From: Osmia lignaria lignaria
Taxonomy: Eukaryota; Arthropoda; Insecta; Hymenoptera; Megachilidae
DNA: 64,000 nucleotides
Assembly (NCBI RefSeq): GCF_051020975.1
Contig: NC_135042.1
Span: forward strand, 4,053,888 to 4,117,887
Reading direction: 5' to 3'
Shown: in pieces, positions 50,844 through 62,300 of the stretch
Numbering within the stretch: position 1 is the stretch's first letter
How the letters are laid out: each line of letters opens with the position of its first letter
Made by a program: the position numbers and the translations under genes
Notes under the pieces: model-generated
Database searches by the model: none
The model's input: only the letters and a program-made list of their open reading frames with translations
Told to the model about the DNA's origin: nothing

Positions 50844-51172
50844 CACTGTTGCTCAAAAGTTTGGAGTAGTTTTTAGCCTGGAATTGGAATAAAAAAATTA
50901 TATTTTGTCATTTGATTTCGGCCAACTATTTAAGTGTTTCAGTTCAACCACTCCGGTAGGAATAGAGTCCTAGGATATTGAGTACCCTGGCTGGTTGAAC
51001 ATAAATAAAATAATTTATTTCAATAATTTTGTAAATATTTCAGTTCCCTAAAACAAATGATTATTTTTAATTCAGATTAAGCGTCGTTCAATTACCATAG
51101 AAAAATAATATTTCGAGTGAAATGTCACTTAAGGAAAATGTGTTTTGTGTGCCAAACTTTTGAGCGACCATG
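50844..51172. mobile_element. Tc1/mariner-type MITE (329 bp)
   Basis: Terminal inverted repeats share the exact 14-mer GCTCAAAAGTTTGG. The left end begins CACTGTTGCTCAAAAGTTTG and the right end, reverse-complemented, CATGGTCGCTCAAAAGTTTG. Each end is flanked by TA (50842-50843 and 51173-51174). The interior is AT-rich and noncoding. Unlike the MITE at 36787, the repeats are short (about 24 bp), so it belongs to a different subfamily. Confidence 0.85.
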
Positions 51173-51585
51173 TATGTGTCTACGTAACAACGCGGAGGAG
51201 GCACCTACGTGTACTGTATACGTTGGTACCAATACCGACACCAAGTTAAACCGATATGCACACTACCGCCTTGTTCTCCGCGAACTCTCGCGACGCCAGT
51301 TCGTTTCTAGCATCGTTCACAACTCGAGCACGCGTGTAAACCTTTCCCAAACTTTTCCCCATTTTTCTTACGTCGGAGTGTCGTTTGTCCAGTGTACAGT
51401 GTCGTCTTCTTGGCACCGGCCTCACCACCATTGGGCTTACACAAGTGATAGCAAAGACGGGACCAAACGGAGAGACGCAGTGACCATCCATTTAACCGGC
51501 TCACTGTCTTGTTCGTGCTCTTGTGGCACCGTTATACCGTCCTTGAAAAGATACCTGTCTCCCAAGAAACATCTAGAGGCGGCAG

Positions 51586-51617
51586 TATATGCGACGATCG
51601 TCAGATTCCATTCAGTT
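51586..51617 (+). promoter_or_regulatory. TATA + initiator core promoter candidate
   Basis: TATAT at 51586-51590 lies 28 nt upstream of the A in TCAGTT (51612-51617), the correct spacing for TATA and Inr. The region from 51180 is CpG-rich. The 172-codon frame crossing it (51117-51635) begins inside the MITE and is probably not coding. Confidence 0.45.
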
Positions 51618-51692
51618 CGATCTTATAGATCCTAGGATTTCGATCCGGCAATCTATCCAGAGAAAACCGTCTGTTCACTTCGCGAGAAACTG
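51614..51692 (+). other. candidate noncoding first exon of an unidentified plus-strand gene
   Basis: From the initiator A to a good donor (CTG|GTATGT at 51693) is 79 nt without an ATG-led frame of note. If real, this is the 5' UTR exon of a gene whose coding exons lie downstream, perhaps beyond the window. Confidence 0.35.
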
Positions 51693-53557
51693 GTATGTTC
51701 TGTTTTATTTTTATTATATTGTTAGGATTAAATTAATCGTGATAATTGAATGCCTATAATCAAAAGTTGAGAGAGAAAGAATTAAAAATTTTTCATATAA
51801 TTGAAAATGTTAGGTGTGGAATAATATTATCTCACTGTCTGGTAGTTAATAGGTTAAGTGTTGATTCAACAATTCTCAAATCATTTCTGTCACGTACAAA
51901 CGATAACTCTCTCGTTTATCAAATGATAACGATAAAGGCATTTCCAACGTAGTAAACGTCGGTAGATTGTTTTCCAACCGGAAGCTGTACAAGTATCTAC
52001 TTTTCCCGCACGTGGTCGAGCAACGTGGTCGAGAAGCCGGTTCGTGTCGGATAAATATTCAATGTGTATATTATATCGACAAAAATTTGTTGTTTGTTGC
52101 ATCAAATTTTCAAATATCACCATTCGATTGTTCCTACAGCTGCGTAATCATTATCGCTACGCGAACAGTGCGAGGGTGTTATGTAAGAGAAAGTCCTTGA
52201 CAGTCAGCCGCAAATAACTTCAACTTCCTTCTTCGATCGCACCACGATGTGTTGCAAAATCACACTAATCTGAATCGAATAGGGTTAACTTCGACCGGGT
52301 AAACTGTACTAACTATAGGAAAGAAATTATTGATCGTACAATGAGACCATTCGCGTAATTCCTCCACGCATGGCATGAAAAATAGCGGATTCGCGCTGAT
52401 ATGCTAAGAGCGTGGGTGTACATACATGGGATGAAACTGTGTCAAAGTAGTTTTCCATATTAATTAGAAAATTATGCCGCACGACGCATTTCAAATTTAT
52501 CAAAGGGGGTGAGAAAATATTCAAATCTAAAATAGCAATTAATTTGTATACTTAATGTAGTTATGAATATTAATAAGTAAACATTTTTCGAGTGAACAAT
52601 GCTATTTTGCTATTTATCCTAAAAAGGTCTACCGTGTTCGTATGTAACAAGTGTCAGGTATAAACTGGCGACTATAGTCATCTTTATTATTAGTACACGG
52701 TAATCATTGAATGGTGGGTGATTATAGTCACCTATAGTAACGAAAACATTAACCATTATTTTATGTATCATCCTTCAAAATATTCCATTCAATCGAAATG
52801 ATTGTATACTGTAAGAGTTAGAATATGTCTTATAAATAAATTAGGTATAAATTATGTGATAAAAGATTTTGATAAAATGCACTAATTAAAGCTAAAGTAC
52901 TGGTTTTTTCTCTGATATTCTTAGATCGCTTTGCTATATAACACGTTACGGATTGATCTATGTACTTAGATACATGTGTACTTATATACGTAATTGCAGT
53001 AAATACAACGTAGTTTTGAAAACTGCGAAGTTACCTTCCTTTTTATAGACTATACTCTATTGATCCGTGTGCAGAACGTAAGAAAACACTAAAAAAGTGG
53101 TGTGGTACAGAAAAAGAAAGACATAAGAAGCAATTGCAGAGCAGTTTCCAACGTAATAAAACGATTATCATCATATTATTAGTATCATTCTGTATTTATA
53201 CAATAAATCTATTACCAGGAAATTTTCCTCGCGTACACATATAAAACATAGAAAATAGAAAATTTATAAGAAACCCCCTGGAAAATTGAACTCGAGACAG
53301 TAGCCCCCCTTAGAAGATCTCCTTTTAATTCAAACTGAAATTGTGTGAATGGTTTCACGTTAAATATCTTTAGACAGAATTATATGTTGCAATGAAATTT
53401 GTTAATTTAATTATTATTGTGCTTCATTATTTATGTTATAATTGAATTGTTCTTTTGGTAGCATTTAGTCTATGTTTTAGATTGAACACTCTTTTTTTTT
53501 AAATATCAACCGATGGAACTCTATATATAATTGCATAAAGTTCTTAATTAGTTGATG
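51693..53557. other. intergenic or intronic, nothing recognised
   Basis: AT-rich with a GC-balanced patch at 51.95-52.45 kb. It would be first-intron sequence if the promoter at 51.6 kb is real. Confidence 0.5.
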
Positions 53558-53761
53558 TTAATTACGATACTTTAAATGATTTCGTATTTTTTCCACCGTC
53601 GATAGAGAAGAATCAGTCAATCGGTAAAGAAGTTCACTATACTGTAAATCACATTCACTATCATTTATGCTAATTTGCCTACCTTCTGACATAGTATTTG
53701 AGTCACTATTTCTGCGTAGGCGTACAACCGGGTTAATCATTTCTTCAGCAGATGTCTCCAT
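53558..53761 (-). CDS. unrecognised 67-codon ORF, possible N-terminal exon
   Basis: This minus-strand frame starts METSAEEMINPVVRLRRNSD and continues with a polar, protein-like sequence (SEGRQISINDSECDLQYSEL, STVEKIRNHLKYRN), although the DNA is AT-rich and would normally give Lys/Asn/Ile/Phe-rich nonsense. It ends at TAA shortly after a possible donor (TTTAAA|GTATCG), so it could be the first exon of a minus-strand gene. No family recognised and no partner exon identified. Confidence 0.25.
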   Translation of the reverse strand: METSAEEMINPVVRLRRNSDSNTMSEGRQISINDSECDLQYSELLYRLTDSSLSTVEKIRNHLKYRN

Positions 53762-56365
53762 CGCATCCGATTAAGTTTTCAAATTCTTATTAATCACTTA
53801 ATTAGCTTTTAATTAATTAAATAATACAAACTAATTGAATCAATTATGAATGTAAGTTGACATAATTAAAAATTAACTTTCCCTATATTAGAATAGCAAC
53901 GTTTGAAGCTTGTGAATTTGTGAATGCTTGAAATTTAAATTAAAAATTAAATTGAATCCTTTCATTATTAGATATATTAATATTAGAGGGATGAATATAT
54001 ATTTATTTTCAAATTGAAAATAAATTTTAAAAAATGAAATTGAATTTTTAATTAAATTAAATTTTCACAATAAAAATTGCCATGTCTAATACACACTACA
54101 TGATAATGTATATCATTAACCCTTTTTGGTACTACAAAGGCATATGTGCATTTCGCGAAAGACATCTGTGTAACTTACAGACGCATATGTATATTTTGCA
54201 AATGAAATGTGGAAATATTTTCAAGTGGATTTTTAAATTGATTTCATTACATTAGAATTGAAAGATTACATCATGTATTCATTCCTGCATCGCTTTACGT
54301 TGCGTCGCGTCATTGATCAGTAGCTTGCACTTGGCGCGGAAAGACTGTCTGGTCACGACGGTCTATACTACTTGGCAAAGTCTGGCCATACAAAGCGTGC
54401 AGTAGGTGTCTTAAGATGAATCCGTATCTCCAAAATATCGATACAATTACTATTTTTTTATCGAATAAAAATATCAAGAAGATATGTAATTAATTTAAAA
54501 GAAAGAATACCCAGCACTTTAATTGTCAAAATAATTTGAAACACTCGTTTCACTTGAACAATAAGAACACTAGTTCTGAAGAATACCAAGGTAACAAGAT
54601 AACAGTGTCCCGAAAAATACTGAACGTTTCGCGATGAAATTCAAGCGAGCATTTATATTTCGTTCACGAAGATGTAATGTGAGAAATAAAACAGGACATT
54701 ATAGAAACTAACCGTCTTGTCCTGTCGCATAAACTGGGGCGACAAGTTTCGTTCACACGACACTCACAACCTCTTGTCGAGTTCATCATGGAATTAACAA
54801 TACCTAAACTGTCGTTCTAGTGTAATTCTATAATTTATTTTTTACCATATGTGTAAATTTCAATGGTGGACAATGAAAAAATAAAACAAAATAAAATAAA
54901 ATTTGGTAGTTACAACAGGAATTTGATATGTTATCTCAAAGTTACATAAGTACAAGAATGAACAATTTACATAAATCACAAAGTGGTAGAAACAAGTTCT
55001 TGCAATGAGAAAAAAAGTTTCTACCTATTTGTAAAGGAAACTATTCACAATTTTGAAAAGAAAATTCTTAGAATTTGCATAATTAATTTAATTGATATAC
55101 GGTATTATTTTTAATGGTTTTTGTTTCGTTTCCGTAGAAACAAAACAGAACCCAGTTATTAATAATTTGATCAGGTAAGAAGGCTATTCACGTGGTATAC
55201 AGCTTATTTTCTTGGTTCAAGGTCCATCTGAAACACGTTTTACTGTTTTGTAACCTTGTGTAGTGCAATAAAAAAATGTAACTTCTTTGTGAATTTTCAA
55301 TGTGAACGAACAGATGAATTTCCCCTACCTGAATGATAACAAAAACGAATGCTGAAAGAATTTCTGCGATATGCGCGTTTGTAAAGCATGATTCATTTAA
55401 TTATTTTAACTCAGATGATAGGAGAAACTTTAACTTCAACTACAGGAAAAGAAAAGGTGAAACAGGAATTGTTATATTTTTACCTTTGAAACAGAAAATT
55501 TTAATTTTATTTGAAAACAAGAATTGGAAGTTAGTCAAAAGCAATAAACTGATTAAACGTAAAACGTGCAGAATTCAGTGGTGTTTAATATTTTGTTTAA
55601 AAGAAGTATATAATGTGTGATTCAGCAAATAATATCGCTTAATAAAATCGTGGAACGTATACACTGTATGCAGTAAAGTATTTGCACAGATATAAAATTT
55701 TTGAACAAATTTTGTCTAATTGTAAGCATGAACTTGCAATTTTTACGATTTTCTTCCGCTGATTTATTTGGTGATTCATTCTTCGTGATAGTGATTCAGT
55801 CGTATGTGAACATGAGTTATACCAGTTTTATCTTCACTTAATTTAAGAAGATTATTATTGCATATCGTTGCGTCAATGCTCGTAACAATAAGCTATATAT
55901 GATAATTGTCTATGACAATTACTGTGCTATCTATTCTAATAGACTGATCTTGTACCAAAACATTGTATACATACAAAATAATTCATATTTTGTTTCCATA
56001 AGTTTTAGTGCAAATATAATCATAGCATTATGTAAGTTCAAACAAGAATTTTGTCAAATTATAAGATACACACGCTATTTGTGTGTTTTAAGTATTAGCT
56101 TCAATGCTCAAATCATTAGACCGGGTTTACACCTTTTTATCACTTAGAAGTTTGCTCCAACAACGCGAGACATATTGTTTGTATCTTGTTTCACGTGTTA
56201 ACGTCAATTTTCGTTATTTCAGATCTCCTTTAGAGTTTCGCGATTATTTTTTTCCATCGTTCCATTCATGTATCATTTATTGGTCCAATATAACATTAAT
56301 TGTGGAAGTATTTTATGATAGAGATTGCTGTAGCCAAAGGGTTAAAATAAAGATAGAGCTTTATC
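53762..56365. other. very AT-rich intergenic stretch
   Basis: Nothing recognised. An ORF at 55333-55620 has Lys/Asn/Ile/Phe-rich, noncoding-like composition. Confidence 0.65.
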
Positions 56366-56562
56366 TTGGGAACCCAAGGGGTAATTAAAGAGAACTTAAG
56401 GACAGCCTAAGAAGAACTTAGGGTGGTTCCAAAGAAAAACTAGGGAAAGCCCAAGCAAAACTTACTTAGGGAAACTTACAGAGAACTTAGGGGTGGCCTA
56501 TGAAGAACCTAGGGAGATCCCAAAAAGAATCTTGCCAAAATTCAAGGAGAATCTAGGAGATT
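56366..56562. repeat. diverged tandem repeat with GAACTTAGGG core
   Basis: Six or seven irregular units of about 25-35 nt carry variants of AGAACTTAGGG followed by GTGGCC or AAAGCCCAA: for example AGAACTTAAGGACAGCC, AGAACTTAGGGTGGTTCC, AGAACTTAGGGGTGGCC, AGAACCTAGGGAGATCCC. Old minisatellite, noncoding. Confidence 0.7.
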
Positions 56563-57040
56563 CTAATCCATATACATTCAAAATATAACGAAATGAAATT
56601 TGATAAAAATCCCCGAAGTCCTTTTTCATATGTACCATGTGTACATACGAGTACCGTAGTGCCCTCGTGCTAACGTAACGAATCAAGCGACCGACACTCA
56701 TGGTCAGGAGGCCAAGGTCAGCGGTCTTTGCCGCTGTCAGATGGAAAGACAGAGGCAATGGAAGTTAGACAGACAGAGTAAGATACAGCAGGATGACACA
56801 CAAGTGTGGACACGCGTCGGCGTGTGCACACATGCGTCAGGCATGGCGGGTGGGTGTGTAACGTGTACGAGGTACATACTCGGTTAATCGACACACACAC
56901 CCACAATCACGGCCTTAAACTTTTCGTACGTACGATCCCTCCGTTGTGTCACTGACCACATGTGGGGCGCCGCACTCGCCTGCGCCAGCTGCTTCTCTCC
57001 GCTCGTGTCGCGAGTGAATAATGCTGTCTAACAAATTTAA
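56563..57040. other. GC-rich block, promoter-like
   Basis: CpG- and CA/TG-rich sequence (for example CACACACACCCAC near 56893 and GGGCGCCGCACTCGCC near 56964) standing out from AT-rich surroundings. No ORF of note. Could be a promoter or enhancer. Confidence 0.35.
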
Positions 57041-57060
57041 TTTTTTTTTTTTTTTTTTTT
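57041..57060. repeat. T20 homopolymer
   Basis: Twenty consecutive T residues, bounded by AA on both sides. No flanking duplication that would mark a retroposed poly(A) tail is obvious. Confidence 0.85.
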
Positions 57061-59005
57061 AATTAACATATGAAATGTCTGGTTTTTTAACGGCAACTTT
57101 GTCCGGGACGCATAAAGACGCGTTGAAACGTCCAATCTGTGTAAATCCATGACGGTCATGGACACAGCCGATACGATGGTCATTCGGCAAGCTATTTACG
57201 ATGCTTTCATTAAAATTAAGTGTCTCAATTTTTAAACGAGATTTCTATAATATATTGAATCAACTAATGATGTTCATTCTGTACATTTGGGTGTAATGTA
57301 GACTCTATTACTTGAAGTTTCAGTATGTTTGATTTAATAATGATTGAATTTATAAACAGTCAGGCCATTGAGATGATCTCAAACTTATAGATTGGAGTGT
57401 TTTTAATGCGAGTGTTTTTCTACGTCAAAGACGGATAAAACATTCCATTCCAGTATGAGGAAGCATAATTACGTAAATGCGTGAATAACTCATCAGAAGT
57501 GTTGGTATTCTTCCATATACGTATGTGACTGTCTCCAAGGAAAACTTTCATAAATAGTGCACATATAGATGCACAATATCCATTCAAAAGATACGTCAAA
57601 TTGTATGAAATCTAAGTATTTTTGTTAAGGGTTAAATGCTCGACTACTTTAATTAAAAAATTTTTTCTATTAAATTGATAGATTGATATAAGAAACAATC
57701 AATTACCTAATTAAAATTGTTAATTACAAATAGATAGTGACATATCGTGAGCTTTTACTATGAAATTTCTAAAACCAAGAAATCCATTACTTTCATCTTG
57801 ACAAACTTGCTCCAACGTGCGAATTTGGAAATCAATGATTCATATTGGCCTTATTACATTGCACTTTCACTCGAGTCGCAACTGTCTCCACTTTCTCATT
57901 GAAAAGTATGTTGCAGTGATTCTTTCAGTTTCACAGTGACGCCATGGCATTTTTCCTTAGATCAATCCCACCTTTTCCCCTAAACGTGTCGAAAATCCGG
58001 AAAATCTATTAACGTCAATAACGTTACATTTCCATTCGACGATCGTAACAGTACTTCCGGAAACGCATACTTGAAATTCAGCCTCGATTTCAAGGAAATT
58101 GGTGGGATTTCCAAGAAAACCATTCCTATATTTTCCTTTTGTAAATTACGATTAGTAACACGCATTTGTAATTTTTTCCTTTACAAAAAGAAGCTTTTAA
58201 CACATCTTCATTATTTCAACAATTACTTGTATCTTCTTATTTGTCATTAAAATGCTATAGCATTAGCAAACAGGACTGGGCAGGTAATTTTGCAAGAAAC
58301 AAAATTAACCTAATGCTTTGTCATGGTTACACTGTCGTTCTCATATACGAACAACGTAACAATGTTTGAATACTAAATCCTATCGCGATCAATTCGATCT
58401 TCCCGGTGCTGGTAAGAGGAGGATCTATAAGAAAAATTGATCGGCCCTCAAGCTAACGGTTGGAATTACCGGCATGTTTCGTTGTGCAACATACTTGACG
58501 TCACTCGGTCGTTACACTTGCTCGGGACTCTGATTCATCGTACACCTTATGCTGTTGCCCGACCTAACAATAAGTATAATCTCTGGTACTCATTTCCTTC
58601 GTTGTAAAAATATCACCGAGGACAATTCCGGTATCGAAAATTACTATTTAATATTAAAATTTTGTAATATTCAAAAAATGATTGCATAAAAGATATGATT
58701 AGACTATTAAATTAACAAGCACGATGTTTTCATAAATAGAAATAATAGTGCATTTCCACGATAAGGAAAAAACACGGGTATAGCCGACAAAATCTGCGTC
58801 GTGGCAATCATCAAAGCGCATAATTTATCATTAACGTAACGACGCTTACGTTACACGGTTCGCGATTCTTGCATGGCAATCTACACTCGAGAAAATGCTT
58901 TTTAATTCACGAAACGAGATATAAATTGATTATAACCGAGCAATGCAGCGTAAAAGTTAGCGGTTCATTTCGAAAAAAAAAAGCAGGTCAGTACCGCGAG
59001 ATAAC
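57061..59005. other. AT-rich intergenic stretch
   Basis: No gene recognised. Contains palindromes TCCATGAC/GTCATGGA (57148-57165) and TAACGTAA-6 nt-TTACGTTA (about 58833-58854). Confidence 0.6.
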
Positions 59006-59383
59006 ATGAGCTACGTCAGGAACTCGGTTAACGTAATAATGCATCCGACATATTATTCAACTCTCGTGCGTACGCGCGCGAGCGCGCAAGGTCAGGGGAT
59101 TTACCGCGTTAAACGCTCGGTTACGCTTCAGATCAATGGAACTTCCATTATGGAAGATTCTTATTGCACCTGTACCTTTGCACAACGCTGGAAAGTTGTA
59201 TGCCTGCAACCGAGGAAATGTACACCCCAAATGTATGACATAGTGGAAGAATATTGTCATACCTTAAACATAACTTTATGTCTTAACAATGGAACAACTG
59301 AATCCATCAAAGTGATGGATTTTAGATTTATTACTACTAGACTGTGGATATTTTTTTTTCTTTTTTTTTTTTTTTTTAGGTAA
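59006..59383 (+). CDS. 125-codon ORF with a six-cysteine, sequon-rich (VWC-like) segment
   Basis: The interesting part is residues 42-100. Six cysteines (54, 56, 66, 72, 84, 92) have spacing C-x1-C-x9-C-x5-C-x11-C-x7-C, with three N-glycosylation sequons (NGT at 44, NIT at 88, NGT at 95). The CxC...C.....C core (YCTCTFAQRWKVVCLQPRKC) resembles the middle of von Willebrand factor C domains. The N-terminal 40 residues look unlike protein and lack a signal peptide, and the C-terminus reads through a poly(T) tract, so the true feature is probably an internal exon. A possible acceptor (GCTTCAG at about 59132) precedes INGTS; a weak donor may lie near 59311. Function unknown. Confidence 0.3.
   Translation: MSYVRNSVNVIMHPTYYSTLVRTRASAQGQGIYRVKRSVTLQINGTSIMEDSYCTCTFAQRWKVVCLQPRKCTPQMYDIVEEYCHTLNITLCLNNGTTESIKVMDFRFITTRLWIFFFLFFFFFR
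59350..59378. repeat. T-rich tract ending in TAG|G
   Basis: Nearly pure T for 29 nt, followed by AGGTAATT. It would make a strong polypyrimidine tract and acceptor, but I see no open frame after it. Confidence 0.7.
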
Positions 59384-62300
59384 TTTAAATTCCTCTTTTC
59401 ATTTAGAATTGTAATGTAGAATTGTAATTCCTTGATGGTAATTGTAAAAAAAAGGATCACTAATCGAAATTGAACTCGGTATTCGTTTACACGATTAGCG
59501 GATATAGTTAAGAAAACGACTGATAATGATATTCTACTGATCACGCTCTGTTTGTTGAACTGTTGTACACTTTTAGCATTCACAGAATGTTCTTCCCCAG
59601 TTGAACGATTGTTTGCATAGTGATACCTCAAACAACTCTATAACGTATACCGTAATTCTTCCCAGTAGTTCCTTTTCTATACTCGTAGCAAGTGTTCGTT
59701 AACTGTGTACCTATAATTTTTACACACATATATACAAATGATTAGCACATTGTTATAAATCATTCATTGAAAATGCGTTACTCTGTTGCAAGTTTATTAT
59801 CAGTCGTTAAGATCAATCGACAATTTATTTTCAAATTAAAATTCATATATTGTGTATACGTAGATACATTGAAGTATTTTATTCTCGTAATGTAAAATGT
59901 TATTCCTAATTTCATTATTTTGATGGATAATTTATGTTAACGGAAATGGCATACGTTCATCGTTTGATGAATAAAAGGTGCACCCGAAACAGGTCAAAAC
60001 CTGCACGAACCTGCGTAAGAATGAACAAGGATCCAAAGCCGGTACCTACTTCAAGGTAAGTAGGTCGATCGAATAGTGAGAGTGTTCTCTTCGTGAGTCG
60101 AACGTGCAACTTCAAACTTCAACCTCTAGGCTAATGTCTTGAAATAACGTCATTTGTCAATATAGAATCACGTTAATTACTATTTCTTTGAATTCTTTAA
60201 AAAGGAAATGATAAAAATAGTGCTTTGTGCTAAACCTCAGGATATCTATTAATAAAATTATGAATTTAAAAAAAAATCATCTATCCCTGTTTAATAAATA
60301 ATTACGATTGATTAAAACAAACAGATGCCCATTTTATCATTGTACGAAGATAGTATAATGCAGCTGATAAATGGGTAATCGTTTCATTCAAGAGAATCAC
60401 ATGCGGTACGTACAGTTTAAAGAGGAAGATGATCTGGTTACTGAGAAACTCTCTGGCTGGTTTCTCGGAGCTCAGCAATGACTCAGTAATAGCGTGGGGG
60501 TTTACCTATAGTCTTCTTCGGACCGTGAAACTATATTAGCCACGAGAACTTGTTCGTCAACAATTATAAGCTGTTTTCACACTTATCCGATTGAAAACAA
60601 TCACAGATACTAATAAATGAACCTTGATAATTTAAACTTTGATATCAGTAGATCGATTGATTTATTTAAAGAAGAATGACGATTTATACCAAATAAAAAT
60701 CTGAAGAGAATCAGAATAATATTTGACACAATTTCAATTCAAATTTCTATACAAATTGGTTTTATATACCTAATTGTAAAAAAAAATATGAATTGTAAAT
60801 TAGACACTTTTCATCAAAGTATAAAACCAGAAAATATTCTTTGTTCCCTGGAAGCTATCACTTGGTAGCTCTCAGGGAATCAAAAACAAGTCATAAACGA
60901 ATATCTACAAATCGTTTAGAAATATCGAACGATCCTTTTAACATCTCGTTTTCACTCTGTTATCCTTTCCTCTTTTCCCCTGGTCAAAAAACAAAACTTA
61001 TTTCTTGGAAGGCTAATTTCGTTTCTTGAAAGATACATTTACATATTGCAAACGTCTTCGGGTATAGCATGGCTAAGCTCACGTTCGCGACAGATTTTAT
61101 GGTCGGACAAAAACACAAAAAAAAAAATGATACAAGTATGCTAATTCGCCACGCGAACCAGTAATATTGAAGTCAAGATCGTCAAGCGTCACTGACCGGT
61201 TCGAAACGGTCCTGTAACGAGCCAGCACGTTAGAACAACGATAATTCTCGTTGATACGGAACGACGAGTGTGAGAATTTTCTACGATCTCGTTTGAACAT
61301 TGTCCCCGTGGTAAATACTTCTATTTTCGTGCAAGGGAAATATTATACAGTAGACTCTCGTTATATTGCCGCCAACAGGGGTGTAGGGGTGGAAGCTTCT
61401 AAGCTTTCATTTGAAAGGGAGAGGAAAATTTTAATTACAGATATTATTAGCTTGCTCAAACCCCACTGTACGTCATAGACAATATTAGACACAGGACAAA
61501 ATCCTTGTAATTTTTTTTTTAAACTTCACCTTCGATCGTGGTGACTGTTCACCCAGAAATTATTGCAACTTCATATAGGATTATGTTGTAATGTTTTAAT
61601 GACGAGATTCGACCTCGATCGAGAATTGAAGGTGTTTCCTCGAAAGCGAATATCAGACAGACATTGAATGCCTTGAATGGAGCTTCTAAAACAATAAAGT
61701 TAAAAATATTTTATTTATATTTAAATAACGTAGATTATAAAATACTTTTATGATTATAAAAATATATAAATTCATATGATAGTTCAATCAAATTAATAAA
61801 AAACGTACAATTAATAATAAAAATAATATTTTATTATTGCCAAATAGTACCCCGCCCTCTTGTACATTACACCAGCAAATTAGTGAACGAATCGAGAGTC
61901 TGTTGCATAAGGCCAGAAAAATTAACGAAAGAAAATTGTCCAGAACACGAAACGTTCATAACGGGATCTGATCTTGCGCAATATCCTTAAAATGAGAGGC
62001 AATCGTGACTAAACATGTACCGAAAGGTGGTCCAACACGTGAACATTCCAGATGACCGCGGAATTCTTTCTGAACGATTCAGAGAATACTAACAGCATCC
62101 CCTGTATACGAATAGCGAATCATTCCATTTTTGATTTTCGAAATTCTTTCCTCTCCATGGATGATCGATAGCCATCTACTCAAACAAATGGTTCGTTCTT
62201 ACCAGGAATCTTATTGACGTACATAACAGATCCTTGGAAACATCACCAACAGTAAACTCAGAGTATTGGGTGGGTATTTTTTCGATGAAACAGGAACTAA

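Noticed and set aside
51117..51635. 172-codon plus-strand ORF
   Set aside because: It begins inside the MITE and crosses a CpG-rich promoter-like region. The translation shows no domain and its openness follows from base composition.
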